A stretch of 64,000 nucleotides of DNA from Anarhynchus alexandrinus (GCA_008711295.1 VUYV01000102.1:1453921-1517920), one strand, 5' to 3'; counted from the stretch's first letter, positions 12,751 to 26,636 are shown. Notes: generated by a model not told the origin, from the letters alone. Numbers and translations: made by a program.

Positions 12751-15700
12751 TTTTTTTCTCTTGGATTATTTTTTCTACACAGGATCAAGTAGGATGGGGT
12801 CATTTATAGTTATTTGTGGTAACTACTTAGTCAAACATAAAACTACCCTCTTCATTTACATTATATAAAACAATATATACAAAAGGAGAATTAATCTATA
12901 CTGGACTTCCCAGTCTTCCTAGCCTTTCCTCCTTTCATGTCACTTCATTGGTTTCTGAAAATAAAAGCAAGGAACTAAAACCTTGATTTTATCCAAGTTA
13001 TGTAGAATGCAGTCATAGCAGTTTTAATGTAAATGGTTTTAAAGTATGCCTTTGCACATTCCGGTTCATAGCTATCCCACTGGAACACATGGAGGTCAAT
13101 TCTAATTTATGTCAAGCCGCTGTGGTAACAGAGAGCTGAAAATAAAACCCAGCACTTATCGCTAACAGAAAAGGCTTTTCTTTACTCTTATGGGAAAAAA
13201 AAAAAAACCACAACAAAAAAGAAACTAAAAAGAGTGATGTGAGAGTCTTCATGGGAGGTCTATATAATGGATATTTATCCTTGATCTAGGATGATCTTCC
13301 TTAGCTACCCAATGTCCATATTAAATATATTTGTCAGTCTTTAAAATATGTTTCTACTAAAACTGGCTACTAAAGCCCCGTCTCTAAATGAGCAGATAAT
13401 ATAATATCCTGTATCCTACATATTAAATTTGACTCCTAATTGTGTCAGAACAGAGAAAACACGATACCAGTAACTCACAGAGAGACCAGCTGATATAAAA
13501 CTTTGTGTAAGGTAGGGAAAAATTCTTTTTTTTAAAGATTAAATTTGCATTTACAAAATTTGACAGGAGTTCAAATTACTTGAGCATCAGTAGACAAGTA
13601 AGTGTATTAGTCATGTAGAGGGGATAATACCTACCCTGTCTTTATCATGTAGGTTGTCTGCATTCTGCATTAGATTTAATATTCCAAACTACCTTATCCT
13701 CATCTTTGTTATCAGCCTGTGTACAGTAGTTGTACAACTGTTCTTCATTGTTCAGTATAATTCTTCATTGATTAAAATCATATTGGAAAATTAAAGTCTT
13801 TCCTCAACCCTGATCAAAAGTATCTTCAATTCCTGAAAAGTCCTTTCACTATGGCTGGAGGTTTTTGTTTGGTTGGGGTTTTTTTAATCATATTTATGTT
13901 CCTTTCAGGCAAAATTTCTTGAGAAATGACACGTACTATGGAACTGGAAACTTTATCTTCCTGTCAGAGCTGATGCAGTAAAGTCAACTGAACAAGATAA
14001 TAATATATCTCTTGTAAAGGTGGAAGGTGAGTCAGTGCACAGGGGAAGAAAGATGAAAGAAGCTTTCAATCTCAAATCATTTTGGAACAAGCAATGACAT
14101 GTTAGCCAGTCTTAGCTCACTAACATGATGACTGCCAGGTTTAGGAATATTGGATATGTAGGTAAAGTTAAATAAGTTGGAACTGAAACACAGAAAAATC
14201 CCTGTAAAGACATTAAAGCTATGCCTCTTTGGTACTATAAGGAATATTTTAATTTTGAGAATGGCTCTTGATTATTATTAAAATATATTATCCATGGGAT
14301 ACACTTGAAAATAATAATAATAAAAAAAAGAATTAGTAAGTCTGGTTTTTTTCATTTTTTTAATAGTAAGTGGGGAGAAAATCATCAAATACATTGGGGA
14401 AAGACTTAAAAATATCTGAAATAATTAAAACTCTCACTATAGGCATACTAAATGTATATTTTTGGAAGTAAAGGTTTGTCTTGGAAAGCTAATATGTGAG
14501 TTTTGTAAGCTTTCTCAACAAGTGATTTCCTTAATGTTTCCTGACGATTGGGTATAAAAAGTAGGAAAAATTGCTGTGGTTAAAGTGAAACAGTATAGGA
14601 AACTGGACGATCTTGTGGCACTCTGCTGTGAATTTTCCTTAGCAAGAACAGAGTTACTCGCTTTCTCCAGCAGCCTCATTATTCAGGGCTCTGAGTAGGT
14701 CATTCTCTGAAAATTTACTCTAGAAGTCTAGGGTTGATCGTTAATCTCTTTTTCCTGTTTGTTAATCTCCACTAAACAGAATTCTCTTCAGAAATTGAGG
14801 ATCTACTCTACTCTTCCAGATAAACCCTTGAACATACTGTCTAGTGTTCACTAGCCTGCTCTTAATTTTCCCTTAAATGACCTTGAATTCATTCAAGGGA
14901 AACATTCATTCAGAACGACACCTTCAAGTTTTAAATCATCCAAAGATACCCCAACCCCATATAAGTTCATGTAACCTATATGGATAATAAAAAGCACTGT
15001 CTGTCAGCTAATGGGACAAGTTTACCTTTGGGAAAACTAAATGAGCAAAGTGAAAAAATCAACTGGCAAACATTAGATATCTATAAAATGTGTTTATTGT
15101 GCTTAAAGAAAAAGGCTGTATGGTATTTATACACTGAGGAAGTATACAGCAAATGGTCCCGTGATTAATTCCTTCCACAGTCATTAGAAAGCCAGAATTT
15201 CATATGTGTATGGTTTTTTTCTCTCTCCTTGACAATTATCTCTTTTGCTATGATGGTAACATCTAAGCCTCTCCTCAGTCAGTGATGGTTTTATGTTTCT
15301 AAGTGTTAGGAGTTGGTGGTGGTTTGGGTTGTCTTGGGTTTTTTTTCCCTGTTTCTTTCCTAACCTATGGTATAGGAGAAATCATTAGGTTTTTGTTATT
15401 TGTTTTCCTCCTCATGAATCAGTTTTATAAAAATGATCTTCTACCTGAGCTTGCGTATCTCCTCTCATATCTTGTAATGCAAAGTGAAAACTGACAGTCA
15501 TTTTCGAAGTAGCTCATCCAAACCATCCTGAGGGACCCAGGCCAGAGGAGGCTCCTGGAAAAACAGCAACCAGGAGAAGGTTACGTGAAATAGTATGGCA
15601 GCAAGAAACTGTTCATGGTTATGCTTTTTCATGGAAGAGCCAATCAGGAAGGAGGAGGGATTGTTTTATGAAGCAAAAGATATGATAAAAATGCGCAGAT

Positions 15701-18700
15701 TCTGTACACTTTCGATATATCTTATGTACTGTCATGTTTTGGAAAGAAAGTGGGGAGGCACATCCTTTGGGTTTCATAAGTCACTAAAATAAGTTGTATT
15801 GCCTTCCCAGTTTCGGACCTGTATAGAGAAAATTATATTTGTATGGGCTTGGTGAAAACTAATGGTTTATCTTCTCTGAGTGGAAAATGGAAAGCATACT
15901 GCAAAGTTGAGGAAGCACTGTTTTTTTCTTCTTTTATAAGTTCTCCCTGTCTCTTTGTGATGTGTTTTACAGAGTAAGTAGAGTTTTAGACATCTGTGGA
16001 AATCTGCAGGTGGTAAAGGTTCAAAGAGTTTCTGTGGATACGTTACTCTCTATTCTTATTCAAATGCTAGAAAACAAATATGAAAATTGACATTTTTTTA
16101 TCTGCCTTGTTTTTAGATGTTTAAAATGAAAGGGAACAGAAGATGGCATGGGCTGTTAGAAGAAATTGAAGGAAGGAATGTGGCTGTTCATTAAATTGAT
16201 GATGTGGAATTCTAACTACACATAATGCTGTGATAGATGAACACCTTAAAAAAAGAGTTTATTTTCTTATTTAAAAGAAAACTTTTGAAAGCAGTTTTTA
16301 TATCCTCCTCAATAATGTGTCTGTTTATCTCTACCTACATATTTTATATTTAATCCTTTGCATCTATTTTGTGTCAAGTCTTATTTCACGTTCAAGTCTT
16401 TCAAATATTCTATTGCTTTCTCTGAATTATTTGACCGTTCTCATCTTTAAATCAACTCGTCTGAAGATATGGCTTTCTGGAAATATTTCAGGAAAACCTA
16501 CAATGGTAAAATTGCCTGTTCTTTCTTCCATACCTGGGTGATTTACATTAATATTTAAACTTCTAAGTACTCAGAATTAAAGAAAAAATAAGTCAGACCC
16601 CTTTTTCCATATCTCATAATCATTGTGCAACACATAGTTCAGTCCACAGTTGAGAAGAAGGTATCCAAACTATCTGAGCTTTTGTCATTAATCTAAATAG
16701 GAAAAAATCTAAGAATAGTATGGCTTCCTCCAGAGACAGCAAGAGGGAAAGTGATCATTCTGTTTCATAAGAAACCTTGAAAGTTGCTGTTGTACAAATA
16801 CTAAGAAAAATTCAAAGCTAAAGCTAATGAGTAGAGAGGTGTGTATTGCTGTAGAGAAATCAACTAAGTTTCAATGTTCAAAGGACTCAGTCAGATGTGA
16901 AAGACATGATTTTCATTGGTCTGGTTGATGCTGAAGAGAAGCTTGAACTTCTCTCTCCCACATCTCATCTGAGGATACTAACCACTAAGGAAATGAATGT
17001 TATTGCAGGGGTGAGGGTTTTATGTCTCCATTTGACTGCAGAGCTTGGATATGAGGGGGAAATTTTTGGTGTTAGTAACCTGGCATTTTTAAGAAAATGG
17101 TCTGTTCAAAACTCCTGAGAACTCTGGTTTCTAGCACAAGACTTTTTTTATTTTATTTTATTTTGAAATGCTATACAGCAGTAGTGGACTTACTTAATAA
17201 TTTTAATTTAATAATATTAACAATTCAATGTTTGAATTAGAAATACATTCTGTTTCAATGTTACTGTCCTTTTCCAGGTTTTTACTTCCTCCTGCAAGGG
17301 AGGGCATGACTGGTCATTTAGATGATATGGGCTTTGTCCTCTCTTGGATCAGTGACTTAACCATAGGATTTCATTTTAAAGAGGACTCACGGGTCTACTA
17401 CTGCCAACAATAAGATGACCTGGTAATATTCAGAGTTCAAAGTTTAATTGCAATAGATCAATCATTGCAAAGTTCAAAGAGCATTATTAAGCAAGCTGCA
17501 TATTCTAGGTCTTGAGGCAATATAGGATTAATTGTCAGAAAACAGTGGAAAAGGAAAGCACTTTAATCTTCTTGTCCTCAGTGTGACATATGTCAAGTTT
17601 CCAAATATGCAACATGATATCATAGCTGCAGGAAGAGAGCCTAATTTAGCCAAGGAGAAGGTGCAAAGTGACCTGGTAGAGCTTTTGGGTTTTTATTTTG
17701 AAGTTACTAAAGCCAGTAATATTTAAAGGTGCAGTATCCAAACTTTCTTCGAAAATTTGGCTGCAAACTGTGAAGATATTTACTGATTCTGATTCTTTTA
17801 TTTGTCTCACGCTCAGATAATTGAGTATTTCAGCTTATTGGTTCTCTTTGAAAGTTCATAAAAATGAATTCATAGTAATGAATTAATGTTGAAATGACCT
17901 CAATATTAGAAAAGAAATTGATATTTTTCTTACAATTAATCATATGTCCCACATCTGTGAATCTTCTGTTGTGTGTCTAAGCAAAATTTCTGAGTATGCC
18001 ATACATATGCATCAAACAAAGCTAGACTCAGTTACTAAAACAGATGAAATCTTAAAAAGCCTTGACTTTGGGAATATAGTGACTTTTCTTTGGAGTCTTG
18101 ACAGGATAAAAATCTGAGAAAGAAATGTGATGATATTTTAATCAAAATTTCCTTTGTTTACTTTTGCTTTATTTTGTTTTCTTCATAACACCTGAGATTA
18201 TCCATTGTGCATTGAACAAACATTATGGTTTTCTAAGGTAAAATCTTGTGAATTACATGCCCACAAAGTGAAAATGAGTTGGAAATGTCAGATTCTTGGG
18301 TAAAAAAGAAAAAAGAAAGTAAAAGTTAGACATGGTTGTTCATACAACTTATGCTGTTATATACAGAAGCATTAATAATTTTCCAGTCTACTAAAAAAGT
18401 TTTAGCTGCTCTAATATGTTGACTTTTGGGTATCACTTTTAAAGAATGATGGAAAAGGTCCAGGAGAAAGTAATGTGAATGATCAGTGATGTAGAACAAC
18501 TCATATCTGAGGTATACTTGAAAAAAACAGAGGTCTTATTATTTTAAAGGAAAGATGTCTAAAGCTATGACTTAATCATCACTGAAATTCAGTTGAGAGC
18601 CTGCATGAATATTCTAACATATTTTGCAGAAATATGTGGTCACATGTACTAAACCCAAAACACAGTGGATGGAAGCTGGGGCAAAATGTAAACCAAAATC

Positions 18701-19984
18701 CTACTCTTAATACTGAACTTGCTACTTCATATTCATGGGCATAAAATACAGTGGGTTTTTTGCAAGTTTTTGTTTCTTAACTGCGAACCTATGTAATCAC
18801 TGTATGAACATTTTTACTCATAGAATAGAATATCTCTTATATCTCACAACAAAGTCAGACCAGACCGGTGTAAAACATCTGTAGATTTGGTTCAATCTAA
18901 CCTATTTGCCTTCACACTACAATGGATTTACACCAATTACACTTGAGGAACAGTTTAAGAAGCAAGTATGTCAGGTTGTTGATGACTTCTTCTCAGATGG
19001 AATGGGGCATTTGACTTCATATGTACTTTTGGTTCCCTGAGAATTATTTAAATGACATGGTTCAAACTGGTTTGTTTGGCTTTACTTGGAGGCTAACTAG
19101 AATCACGCAGAGGAGAATCCCGTTCTCAGCCCCTCAGGAGGTTATAACGAACTGCTAGTAAGTATTATCATCTTAAACTATTCTTAAGAGGAATTCACTT
19201 ACGTCTGCTGGGTTACGAAGAAAGGTGAAATCAAAGGTAAGAAGTTTATATACAGCAGTGGAACACAGAAGAAACGTTCCTAAGTACTACGGTAGGAATG
19301 GACAAACCGCTATACCCAGTGTGGGCATGACAAAGGTATTTTAGTTGTAATGCTTGATTTTAGAGTTTAACAGTGCTGTTATATGGCTTGAAAGGAAATT
19401 CAATAAAACCCTCCAAATATGTATAAGGTTTCAGCAATCAATAAATATATATAAGATTTATTTTTTTTCCTACATATAGGAAAAGAAATAATGGCCATTT
19501 TTTTCAGCAAGAGAGAAACATGCTTCCTGACTTCTCAATTGGAAAATCTTTGTCTCTGTGAGGATTCTGCCTCCTGTTGCATGCCTCAAAACTGCACAAC
19601 ATGAGAATGGGTAAAGCTTTCAAAGGTTCTGTCTGTGCAAAGGCTAGGGAGCACACAGCATGTTGCACAGTGATATGTAACTTGATGCTGAGAAGATCTC
19701 ATAGGTCATGCGTAATGCTGCAAATGCTGGAGGGAATTCCTATGACTTGTAGCAAAGACAATGATGTACCCATTGTCAAGGCTGTCCCTGCCTGATAGGA
19801 CATTGGAGATGCAACGTGGCAGCCACAGAAATGAAGCTGGTTTGCATGTAATCTAAGCTATGTTATTGGTATGGAAGTTGTTCTCAGGAACAGCTTGTTA
19901 TGTCAGTGTAGGTATAGTTAGTCTTGTCCAACATATTATGTCAACCGTTAAGAAGCAGCTACTTAGAGAAACTTTAAACGATTA
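12751..19984. other. Unique AT-rich DNA, no gene recognised
   Basis: About 7.2 kb with only short unrelated open frames (74 codons at most). It includes a poly(A) run at 13195-13207, a splice-bounded exon-like interval at 13909-14026 and a possible very old repeat remnant at 18870-18950 (see findings). No recognisable transposon. Confidence 0.6.
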
Positions 19985-20135
19985 TTGACCATCCTTGGAG
20001 GTATTTAAAATACAGGTAGACGTGGTACTTAGGGACATAGTTTAGTGGTGGTTTTGGCAGTGTTAGGTTAGTGGTTCGACTCAATGATCTTAAATGTCCC
20101 TTCCAACCTAGACAATTCTGTGATTCTATGATTGA
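19985..20135 (+). mobile_element. CR1 LINE, short 3' tail fragment
   Basis: About 150 bp of CR1 3' end on the plus strand. It begins around the codons for the conserved PSLEVFK-like region (CATCCTTGGAGGTATTTAAA), continues through GTGGTACTTAGGGACATAGT and the stop region, and ends in the short 3' UTR and the octamer tail ATTCTGTGATTCTATGATTG. The tail type (coding for RDMV-like C-terminal residues, then TTAGTGGTGG) is the same as in the minus-strand copy at 22775, and differs from the copies at 7128, 26094 and 33436. The left edge is uncertain by about 20 bp. Confidence 0.88.
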
Positions 20136-22774
20136 TCATGAATGAGCCGCTGGAGACAGAAAAGGCTGTAAAAGATATTTGCACAAGGTCTGTGTTATCA
20201 TTTAAACAGTAAATATATATTTTTCATGGCACATTGTACTTGAATTGGTAAAAATCTTGTATCAACTAACTTGTCTAAACAAAAGCCAATAGTCAGTTTT
20301 TCTCTGGAAATGTGGCTTCAGTTGTTTATACTATACATTTCATCCATATAGTGTGAAACTACAGTTCAAATTCACTTCCCACAACATCACAAATTAAAAC
20401 AAACAAACAAACACCCTTAGAGTGAGAGAAATATACTTTCATTACTCATTGTATTAACTATATAGTACCAAATGGAATTTAAATTATAATACTTTTAATT
20501 AACTTCTATTTTTATTTTAAGAGCCCAAACAGAGCTTGGGAAAATATTCTTTTGACAGTATTTTTTAAACCTAAACTATGCATTCATTTCTGAGAATTAA
20601 TGTACTTAAGTAAGAAATATATTCCAGCTGAGAAGTCTTTTAAGCCTGTTTAGGCAGAACATGTTTGTAATAAAGTTAGAAACCCCTCTTCTCCTCAACA
20701 ATTAGATTTGCAATGGTAAAGTTAATGTAAACCTAACTCTAAACTAATGATGTGTCTGTAGAAAGTATTTTAAATGGCATTATACACTGTGTCTGTTGTT
20801 TGAAAGTGATTATGTGAATTATGGCTCATTTCTGCAGCATAGAAGCTTGTAAAAAGGCACAAGAAGACCCAAACTCAAACCTGTTTTTGTTTTTTGACTC
20901 TGATCTAATCATTAATTAGGGCAGTTTGAAGTTTCGGTAGGGCACACAGAGACCATTTTAGAGGGTGTTTTAAATGCTGTAATTAAATTGTAGGAGCAAT
21001 ATTCTCAAAAAATAAAAATCTTAATGGAAAAAAAATCTTGCTATACCTATTTGGCCAACTGCCTTCTTGTTTTACCTCCCATTTTCACAGCTCTGACATG
21101 TAGCAGTGCATATTTTAACATAAAATAGCAAGTCTGAAACTCTGACATGCTGTATATTTATTCTTGTGTGAAGTAAAACTTTTTTTTTTAAATAGTACAG
21201 ATGATTATATCTATTTTTTTTCAAATGAAGTGTTTCTTTTAAAGTGTAAGGTTTATTTTCACACTTCTGATTGCCAGAGAAGCAGGAAACAGAGAGCTGT
21301 ACATCAGACATTTAAATCCAGACATTATGCAATCATGATAGCAAGGATTAATAAAGATTAATTTAGCTCCCACTTAAAAGCCATGGTGTTTCAGAAGTAC
21401 AACTGCCTAGCTTGTAAAAGGGGAATAATTATAATTTCCTTTTGAAATATGTCTCTTTGTTGCATAGTAGAGACTTGTCCATGATTTGAAGATTATTTGT
21501 GCCAAACTATTCTCTAGCTACTTATTCTTTAAGATGGGTTGTTCAAACCAAATGACAGTTAAAAAAAAATCAAATACCCTGAATAGCTTATTGCTGTTTC
21601 TTAGATGCATGGAACAGATTTTATTTAACTGCAATGCAAAAAAATTCATTCTCTTCATTGCTCAAAACTGTAAATGATACAGACATAACTTCTAAGGACC
21701 TTAATTTTAACAGTTCAGTCCTTTTGAAGAAGATAGCTATAGATGAATACAATAATTGTGTTCTATTAAAAGCACTCTGGAAAATACGATTTCTGTATAA
21801 CTGGATACTCCATGAGAATGTAACAAGTGGCCATAGAAATAACATGTCATGAGACCTTTGTATACTTGCAAACAGCAACATAAACTTTCAACTTAAAAGT
21901 CTTCTGTATTATATCTTCCAACATCATTCCTTTGGATTAAATGCTGTTAAATATCTTCCATTTAAAAAACATTACTGTAGTACATGCTATTTACCCCCTC
22001 CTCACAAGGACAGTAGGAACACTTTTTGTTTAGAACAGTTTTGCAGAGATGGTCGTGTGTCTTTTAAGAACAAGAATGAAGAGTGATCCCTCCAACTGGT
22101 GGGGTTTGAAGCTGGCAATGTAAACTGATGATGAGCAATTGAAAAATGTGTTTCCTTCAAACAGTACACCTAGATCTAGAATATGTCACTTTCTGTGGGG
22201 CTGTAAGATATTCTGAGATATTTTTTTTCTTAGAAGTCAGGAACCCGGAGTCAAGACCCCTGATCTGTCAAGGCCATAGGAAATGCTAGTGTGGATTCAG
22301 AGGGATGTTGTATTGAGGAATACTGACCTATTAAGTAAATATTTGACTATTTGCTCATACAAACCAGACTTCTCAAAAGGTTGAAAAAAGCCTAGAGTGT
22401 TTACCTTGGCCTTACCTTCATTTTTGAGAAAAAACAAAGGAACATAAAATTACCAGCAGATTCTGTGTTAACACTAGAGAAACTCGCTGACTTGCCATGA
22501 ATTGCCAATAGCTTTAATTCTGTAATCAACACTGTGGTCAGAACCAGATCACAGATTTAGGAAGCTGAGGTAAAAAGAGGAAAACCTCCTTTAGCAGTAA
22601 GAAAGGCCCATGGCAAATCAAAGTGATGTCTTTCAGCTTATGCAACTATCTAGCACCCACAAAAGACCACTGCAGAAGCCTGAAGCACAGCATGCTTCTC
22701 AGCTTGTTTTTGTGTCTTGTTAATAGGATGGTCCAACTAAAATCTTTGAATAAAAACTGATATGTTTACAAATT
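20136..22774. other. Unique AT-rich DNA, no gene recognised
   Basis: About 2.6 kb between two CR1 fragments. It holds an AAAC-type tract at 20396-20413 and short overlapping open frames on both strands at 21072-21881 that look random. Nothing else is recognised. Confidence 0.6.
20396..20413. repeat. (AAAC)n microsatellite, short
   Basis: About four copies of AAAC on the plus strand, ending in ACCC. Confidence 0.8.
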
Positions 22775-23212
22775 ACAGAATCACAGAATCTCCTAGTAAA
22801 AGACCTGTAAGTTCATGTAGTCCAATCATTAACCTAACACTGACAAGCCCACCACTAAACCATGTCCCTGAGCACTATATCTACACAACCCTTAAATACC
22901 TCCAGGGATGGGGACTCCACCACTGCCCTGGGTAATGTGTTCCAATGCCTGATGACCCTTTCAGTAAAGAAATTCTTCCTAATATCCAATCTAAACTTAC
23001 CTTGGTGCAACTTGAAGCCATTTCCTCTTGTTCTATCACCAGTTACTTGACAGAACAGGTCAATTCCCACCTCTCTGCAACCTCCTTTCAGATAGTTGTA
23101 GAGAGCGATAAGGTCTCCCCTCAGCCTCCTTTTCTCCACGCTAAACAACCCCAGTTCCCTTAGCTGCTCCTCACAGGACATGTGCTCTAGACCCCTGACT
23201 AGTTTCATTGCC
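22775..23212 (-). mobile_element. CR1 LINE, 3' fragment
   Basis: Minus-strand CR1. The 3' end is at the left, where ACAGAATCACAGAATC is the complement of the terminal octamers. It extends about 440 bp through the 3' UTR into the reverse-transcriptase C-terminal extension, ending near the sequence for the LVRGLEHM region. It shares its tail type with 19985-20135. The 5' truncation is abrupt, and the sequence to the right is unrelated AT-rich DNA. Confidence 0.93.
22855..23212 (-). pseudogene. CR1 ORF2 (reverse transcriptase) C-terminal remnant
   Basis: About 117 codons in one frame with no stop until the natural terminator after the RDMV residues at 22855. Recognisable motifs in order are [51 protein letters not shown] and SPSLEVF. 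This is the CR1-specific region after the polymerase domain. The polymerase catalytic motifs and the endonuclease are missing, so the fragment cannot encode an active enzyme. The open frame continues about 55 codons into unrelated flanking sequence to the right; that part is not CR1. The uninterrupted frame suggests moderate rather than extreme age. Confidence 0.85.
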
Positions 23213-26093
23213 CTAAAGGCAATTATCTGTTGATTATCTGTAATCAACTCACAGCTGTCAATCTGAAACTGATTCATAGTTGTTTCCCAAATAAAAGAGT
23301 CAGGAATTCTGATTGAAAAACAAAATGACACTGAGAAAGTGCAGAAGTTTTTCTCTTCAGAGATGTGAAATGCTTTCTGCAAGTCTACTCATACAACAAG
23401 AGGTTTATTTCTACGCTTGCCTAAAATGTATTCCATTCTGGGTTGTCTGGCTCTGTACAAGTAAACAGGAAAACACATTAAGCATTTCACAATGAACTCC
23501 TGTCCCCAAATTTCTTGGCCTGCCTCAAAAATGCTTTTGAAAAGACTAAAGGGATGGACAGGTAAGCAATATTGAAAGAAAGTAAACAATGGAGTAGAAA
23601 ATCCTAAAGTAGTTTGGCTAAGTATTTAATGGGACAGAAATATAGTCAGATATCCGCCACACTAACAGTCTCCTCTCCTTGCACAGTATTTTTTTTTCCA
23701 AAAATAAAGATGCAGCCTTCATGTAGATGGAGCCTGTTTCACTGGTAAATAACATTTCTGGTTATGAAGGAGCTGCAAAAGGTGTCTGACAGAAGATGCC
23801 AGAGCACTGCTGGTGCAAGTATTGGATACTTGAGCCTGAGACAAGAACACTGGGAGACAGTTTTTGGGGATAACAGTTAGCAAAGAGACTCTGGACTCTT
23901 CTGCTTTTTGACTACTATATTGATTTAATCCAAGGAACTGGGAAAGGATTAATTGCCTGACTTCAAACTGATTTGCACCGTGTAACATTAACTTCTGCAA
24001 AATACAGTTAAAACGAGCTTAGGTCAAAGATACTAAAAACATGCATTTCCTAAAAATTCTGCCGTTTACAAGGAAATAGAGTTATGTATTTTATTACTGT
24101 ATTAGTAGGATATCATCAGCAACAGCTAGCTCCTTTGTCATTTTTTTCCTATCTAAACAGTCACATAAGACCATGTAATTTTTGTTAAGTGTTTGAAACA
24201 AAAAGGAAAATTATACCATGAACAGGGAAGAAAAAAGAAAAAAAAAAAGAGAAAGAAAAAAAAAAAGAGGTCAGAAACAGAAAAGGAATATATCAATAAA
24301 TAAATTAAAAAAAAAAACAAACAACAAAAACAACAAACAAACCCCCAAAACCCTACTCCACAAAAGAAAAATGTTTATCAATAGTAGCAAGAAAGTTAGA
24401 GCTGAAGACAGGCTTATATTGTAAAAGAACAGAAGATGAAAGACCGGAAATTCACATCCACATCAGGAAGGTCAAATCTGCATTACTAAAACCTGCATGT
24501 TAGGAAAAATTCGTAGTCTGACCCTAGAGCTGATTCAGGAAATTGAACTTTCTGCTGTCTGCCAGGAACAAGGTGATGAATCTTGCTAAGTTACACCTAA
24601 GGTTGAAATGGATATAACAGTGGGGAAAATGCTACTGAACTGCATTGCCAGTGGGATAACCAGCACTGTAAGAGGAAAAGTGTGAGTATACCCAGCTGTA
24701 GAAATGGAAGCTCAGGACACTTTCTAAGGGCACAGAAATAAAGACGTTTTAAAGATTAGAAGCCAGCCCATATTAGAGCTATAAGAACAGTTTAGAGATA
24801 TTTGATTATTGGGATGCAAGAATTAAAAAAAAAAAAACAAAAACTTTTCAGAGTGGGCTCAAGCTGTGTTCCTGAGAAATAACTTCCTGGAATGAAGGCT
24901 GATATGAACAGCCTGACACTAAGGCATGGCAGGAGGCAGGTGAGGCAGGCACAGATGAAGGTTTTTGAGGATTCCGAGTTGTCAATAAAGGGTGGATTAT
25001 GCTAATATTCTGGATTATATCACTTAACAAAATGTGTTGAAATCTAACAGTCCACAGTGCAAGGACTACTAGCAAGAATTTTTGTTATAAGCTTAAGAAG
25101 AAGAAATTGTATACAGTAGTTATCACAGAAGGACTATGATATGCAGCTGAAAATGAATGTAATTCCAAAATACGATCTGAGCAGGATCTAGTAACAATAA
25201 GCATTATTAGCAGTATTAGGACACCGAGACCCTAAGACCCAGAGTCTTGAGGAAGAACTATCCCTGTCTTTTTCCTGAAATGAGCAAACTAAAAATATTC
25301 CCTATTTCTGAAGTTAATTTGTATGAAAACAAAAATCTAATCCAAGATACAATTGATGTATATGACAAGCATAATATGAGACCTGAAAACAAATTTATCT
25401 CTGCACCCATGTGGCCCCTGCTGAGTCCTTTCTCTCACTCCATCTTTCCTGTTGAACAATTTTCAGTGATTTCCTGGATTAGATTCCAAGCAATGTACCT
25501 GTGATATTTTCTTGTTGCTCTCTCATCTATCTTACCTTCACCTTCAATATTGTCCCAAAAAATTAAATTAGATTAAAAAGTCTAAACTAATTACAATACA
25601 GAGGGAAATATATTTATTTAACATAGTCTTTGTGATGCCAAAGGATTGAACTTGTTGATGCACTGAGGCCCTCCCAGTTTGTCTGTTCTAGCCTAAATCT
25701 AGTGCTAAACAGGTTAGCAGATAACACAGCAAAGCAGAGTTTCATCTCCTTCCTTTCTCAAAGTCCAGTGAATTCAATGGATGACATTCATCTGATACTG
25801 TAGGCAAAAACTCTCATGCTTAGCTAGTGCTGAGTAGCAAAGGGTGAGACAGACTCAAAATTAGTGTTGACACTCCCTCTACTGTAATATGCCTTAAGAA
25901 TAGTTCTTCTCAGCAGAAGTGGTGTATGGAGGAACCAGAGATTAGCTGAGGCTAGCTGATCTAGAGTCTGATATGTGGCTAGATTCCGGTGAGGAACATA
26001 GGCCCTAAACTTAATTTTGTATGTAAGCATTGTTAGTGCGTACAGATGTGATTAAGTCAATCAGGAGTCTTCTATGGCTGTGACGTTCTATAG
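23213..26093. other. Unique AT-rich DNA with a purine/A-rich block, no gene recognised
   Basis: About 2.9 kb. The notable content is the purine-only tract at 24224-24270, followed by an A/C tract at 24307-24345. Open frames (93 codons at most) match nothing known. Confidence 0.6.
24224..24345. repeat. Purine tract followed by A/C tract
   Basis: 47 consecutive purines at 24224-24270 (mostly A with GA steps), then an A-rich stretch that becomes A/C-only and ends in CCCCC near 24341. The 68-codon lysine-rich frame that spans it is a composition artefact. Confidence 0.85.
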
Positions 26094-26636
26094 AATCCCC
26101 TCTACTCTGCTCTGGTGAGACCCCACTTGGACTATTGAGTCTACCTCTGGAGCCCTCAGCACAAGAAAGAGATAGACCTGTTGGAGTGTGGAGGAGGGCC
26201 ACAAAAATAATCAGAGGGCTGGCACACCTCTCCACAAAGAAAGGCTGAGAGAGTAGGTGTTGTTCAGCCTGGAGAGGAGAAGGCTCTGGGGAGACCTTAT
26301 AGTGGCCTTCCAGTACTTAAAGGGGGCCTACAGGAAAGATGGTGAGGGACTTTTTATAAGGGAATGTAGTGATAAGATGAGGGATAATGGTTTTAAACCA
26401 AAAAATAGTTGATTTAGATTAGATATTAGAAAGAGATTTTTTCCAATGAGAGTGGCGAAACACTGGAACAGGCTGCCCAGAGAGGTGGTAGATGCGCCAA
26501 CCCTGGAAACATTCAAGGTCAGGTTGGACAGGGCTCTGAGCACCCTGATCTAGTTGAAGATGTCCCTGCTCATTGCAGGGGGATTGGATTAGATACCTTT
26601 ATATGTCCCTTCCAACCCAAAGTTGATTCTATGATT
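26094..26636 (+). mobile_element. CR1 LINE, 3' fragment
   Basis: Plus-strand CR1 of about 540 bp. It begins at CCCCTCTACTCTGCTCTGGT, passes through the region encoding the LEYCV-like and RRLQGDL-like segments, then the SPSLEVF-like region and the 3' UTR, and ends in TGATTCTATGATTA. Its 3' UTR, with the CTGATCTAGTTGAAGATGTC segment, matches the tail type of the copies at 7128 and 33436. No long frame survives, so it is inactive. Its 5' breakpoint lies within about 20 consensus bases of the breakpoint of the 7128 copy. Confidence 0.93.

Noticed and set aside
22855..23382. 175-codon minus-strand frame as a host gene
   Set aside because: The C-terminal two thirds are CR1 reverse-transcriptase C-terminus and the remainder is read-through into unrelated flank.
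24218..24424. Lysine-rich 68-codon frame resembling a basic nuclear protein
   Set aside because: It is the translation of a poly-purine and A/C simple tract.
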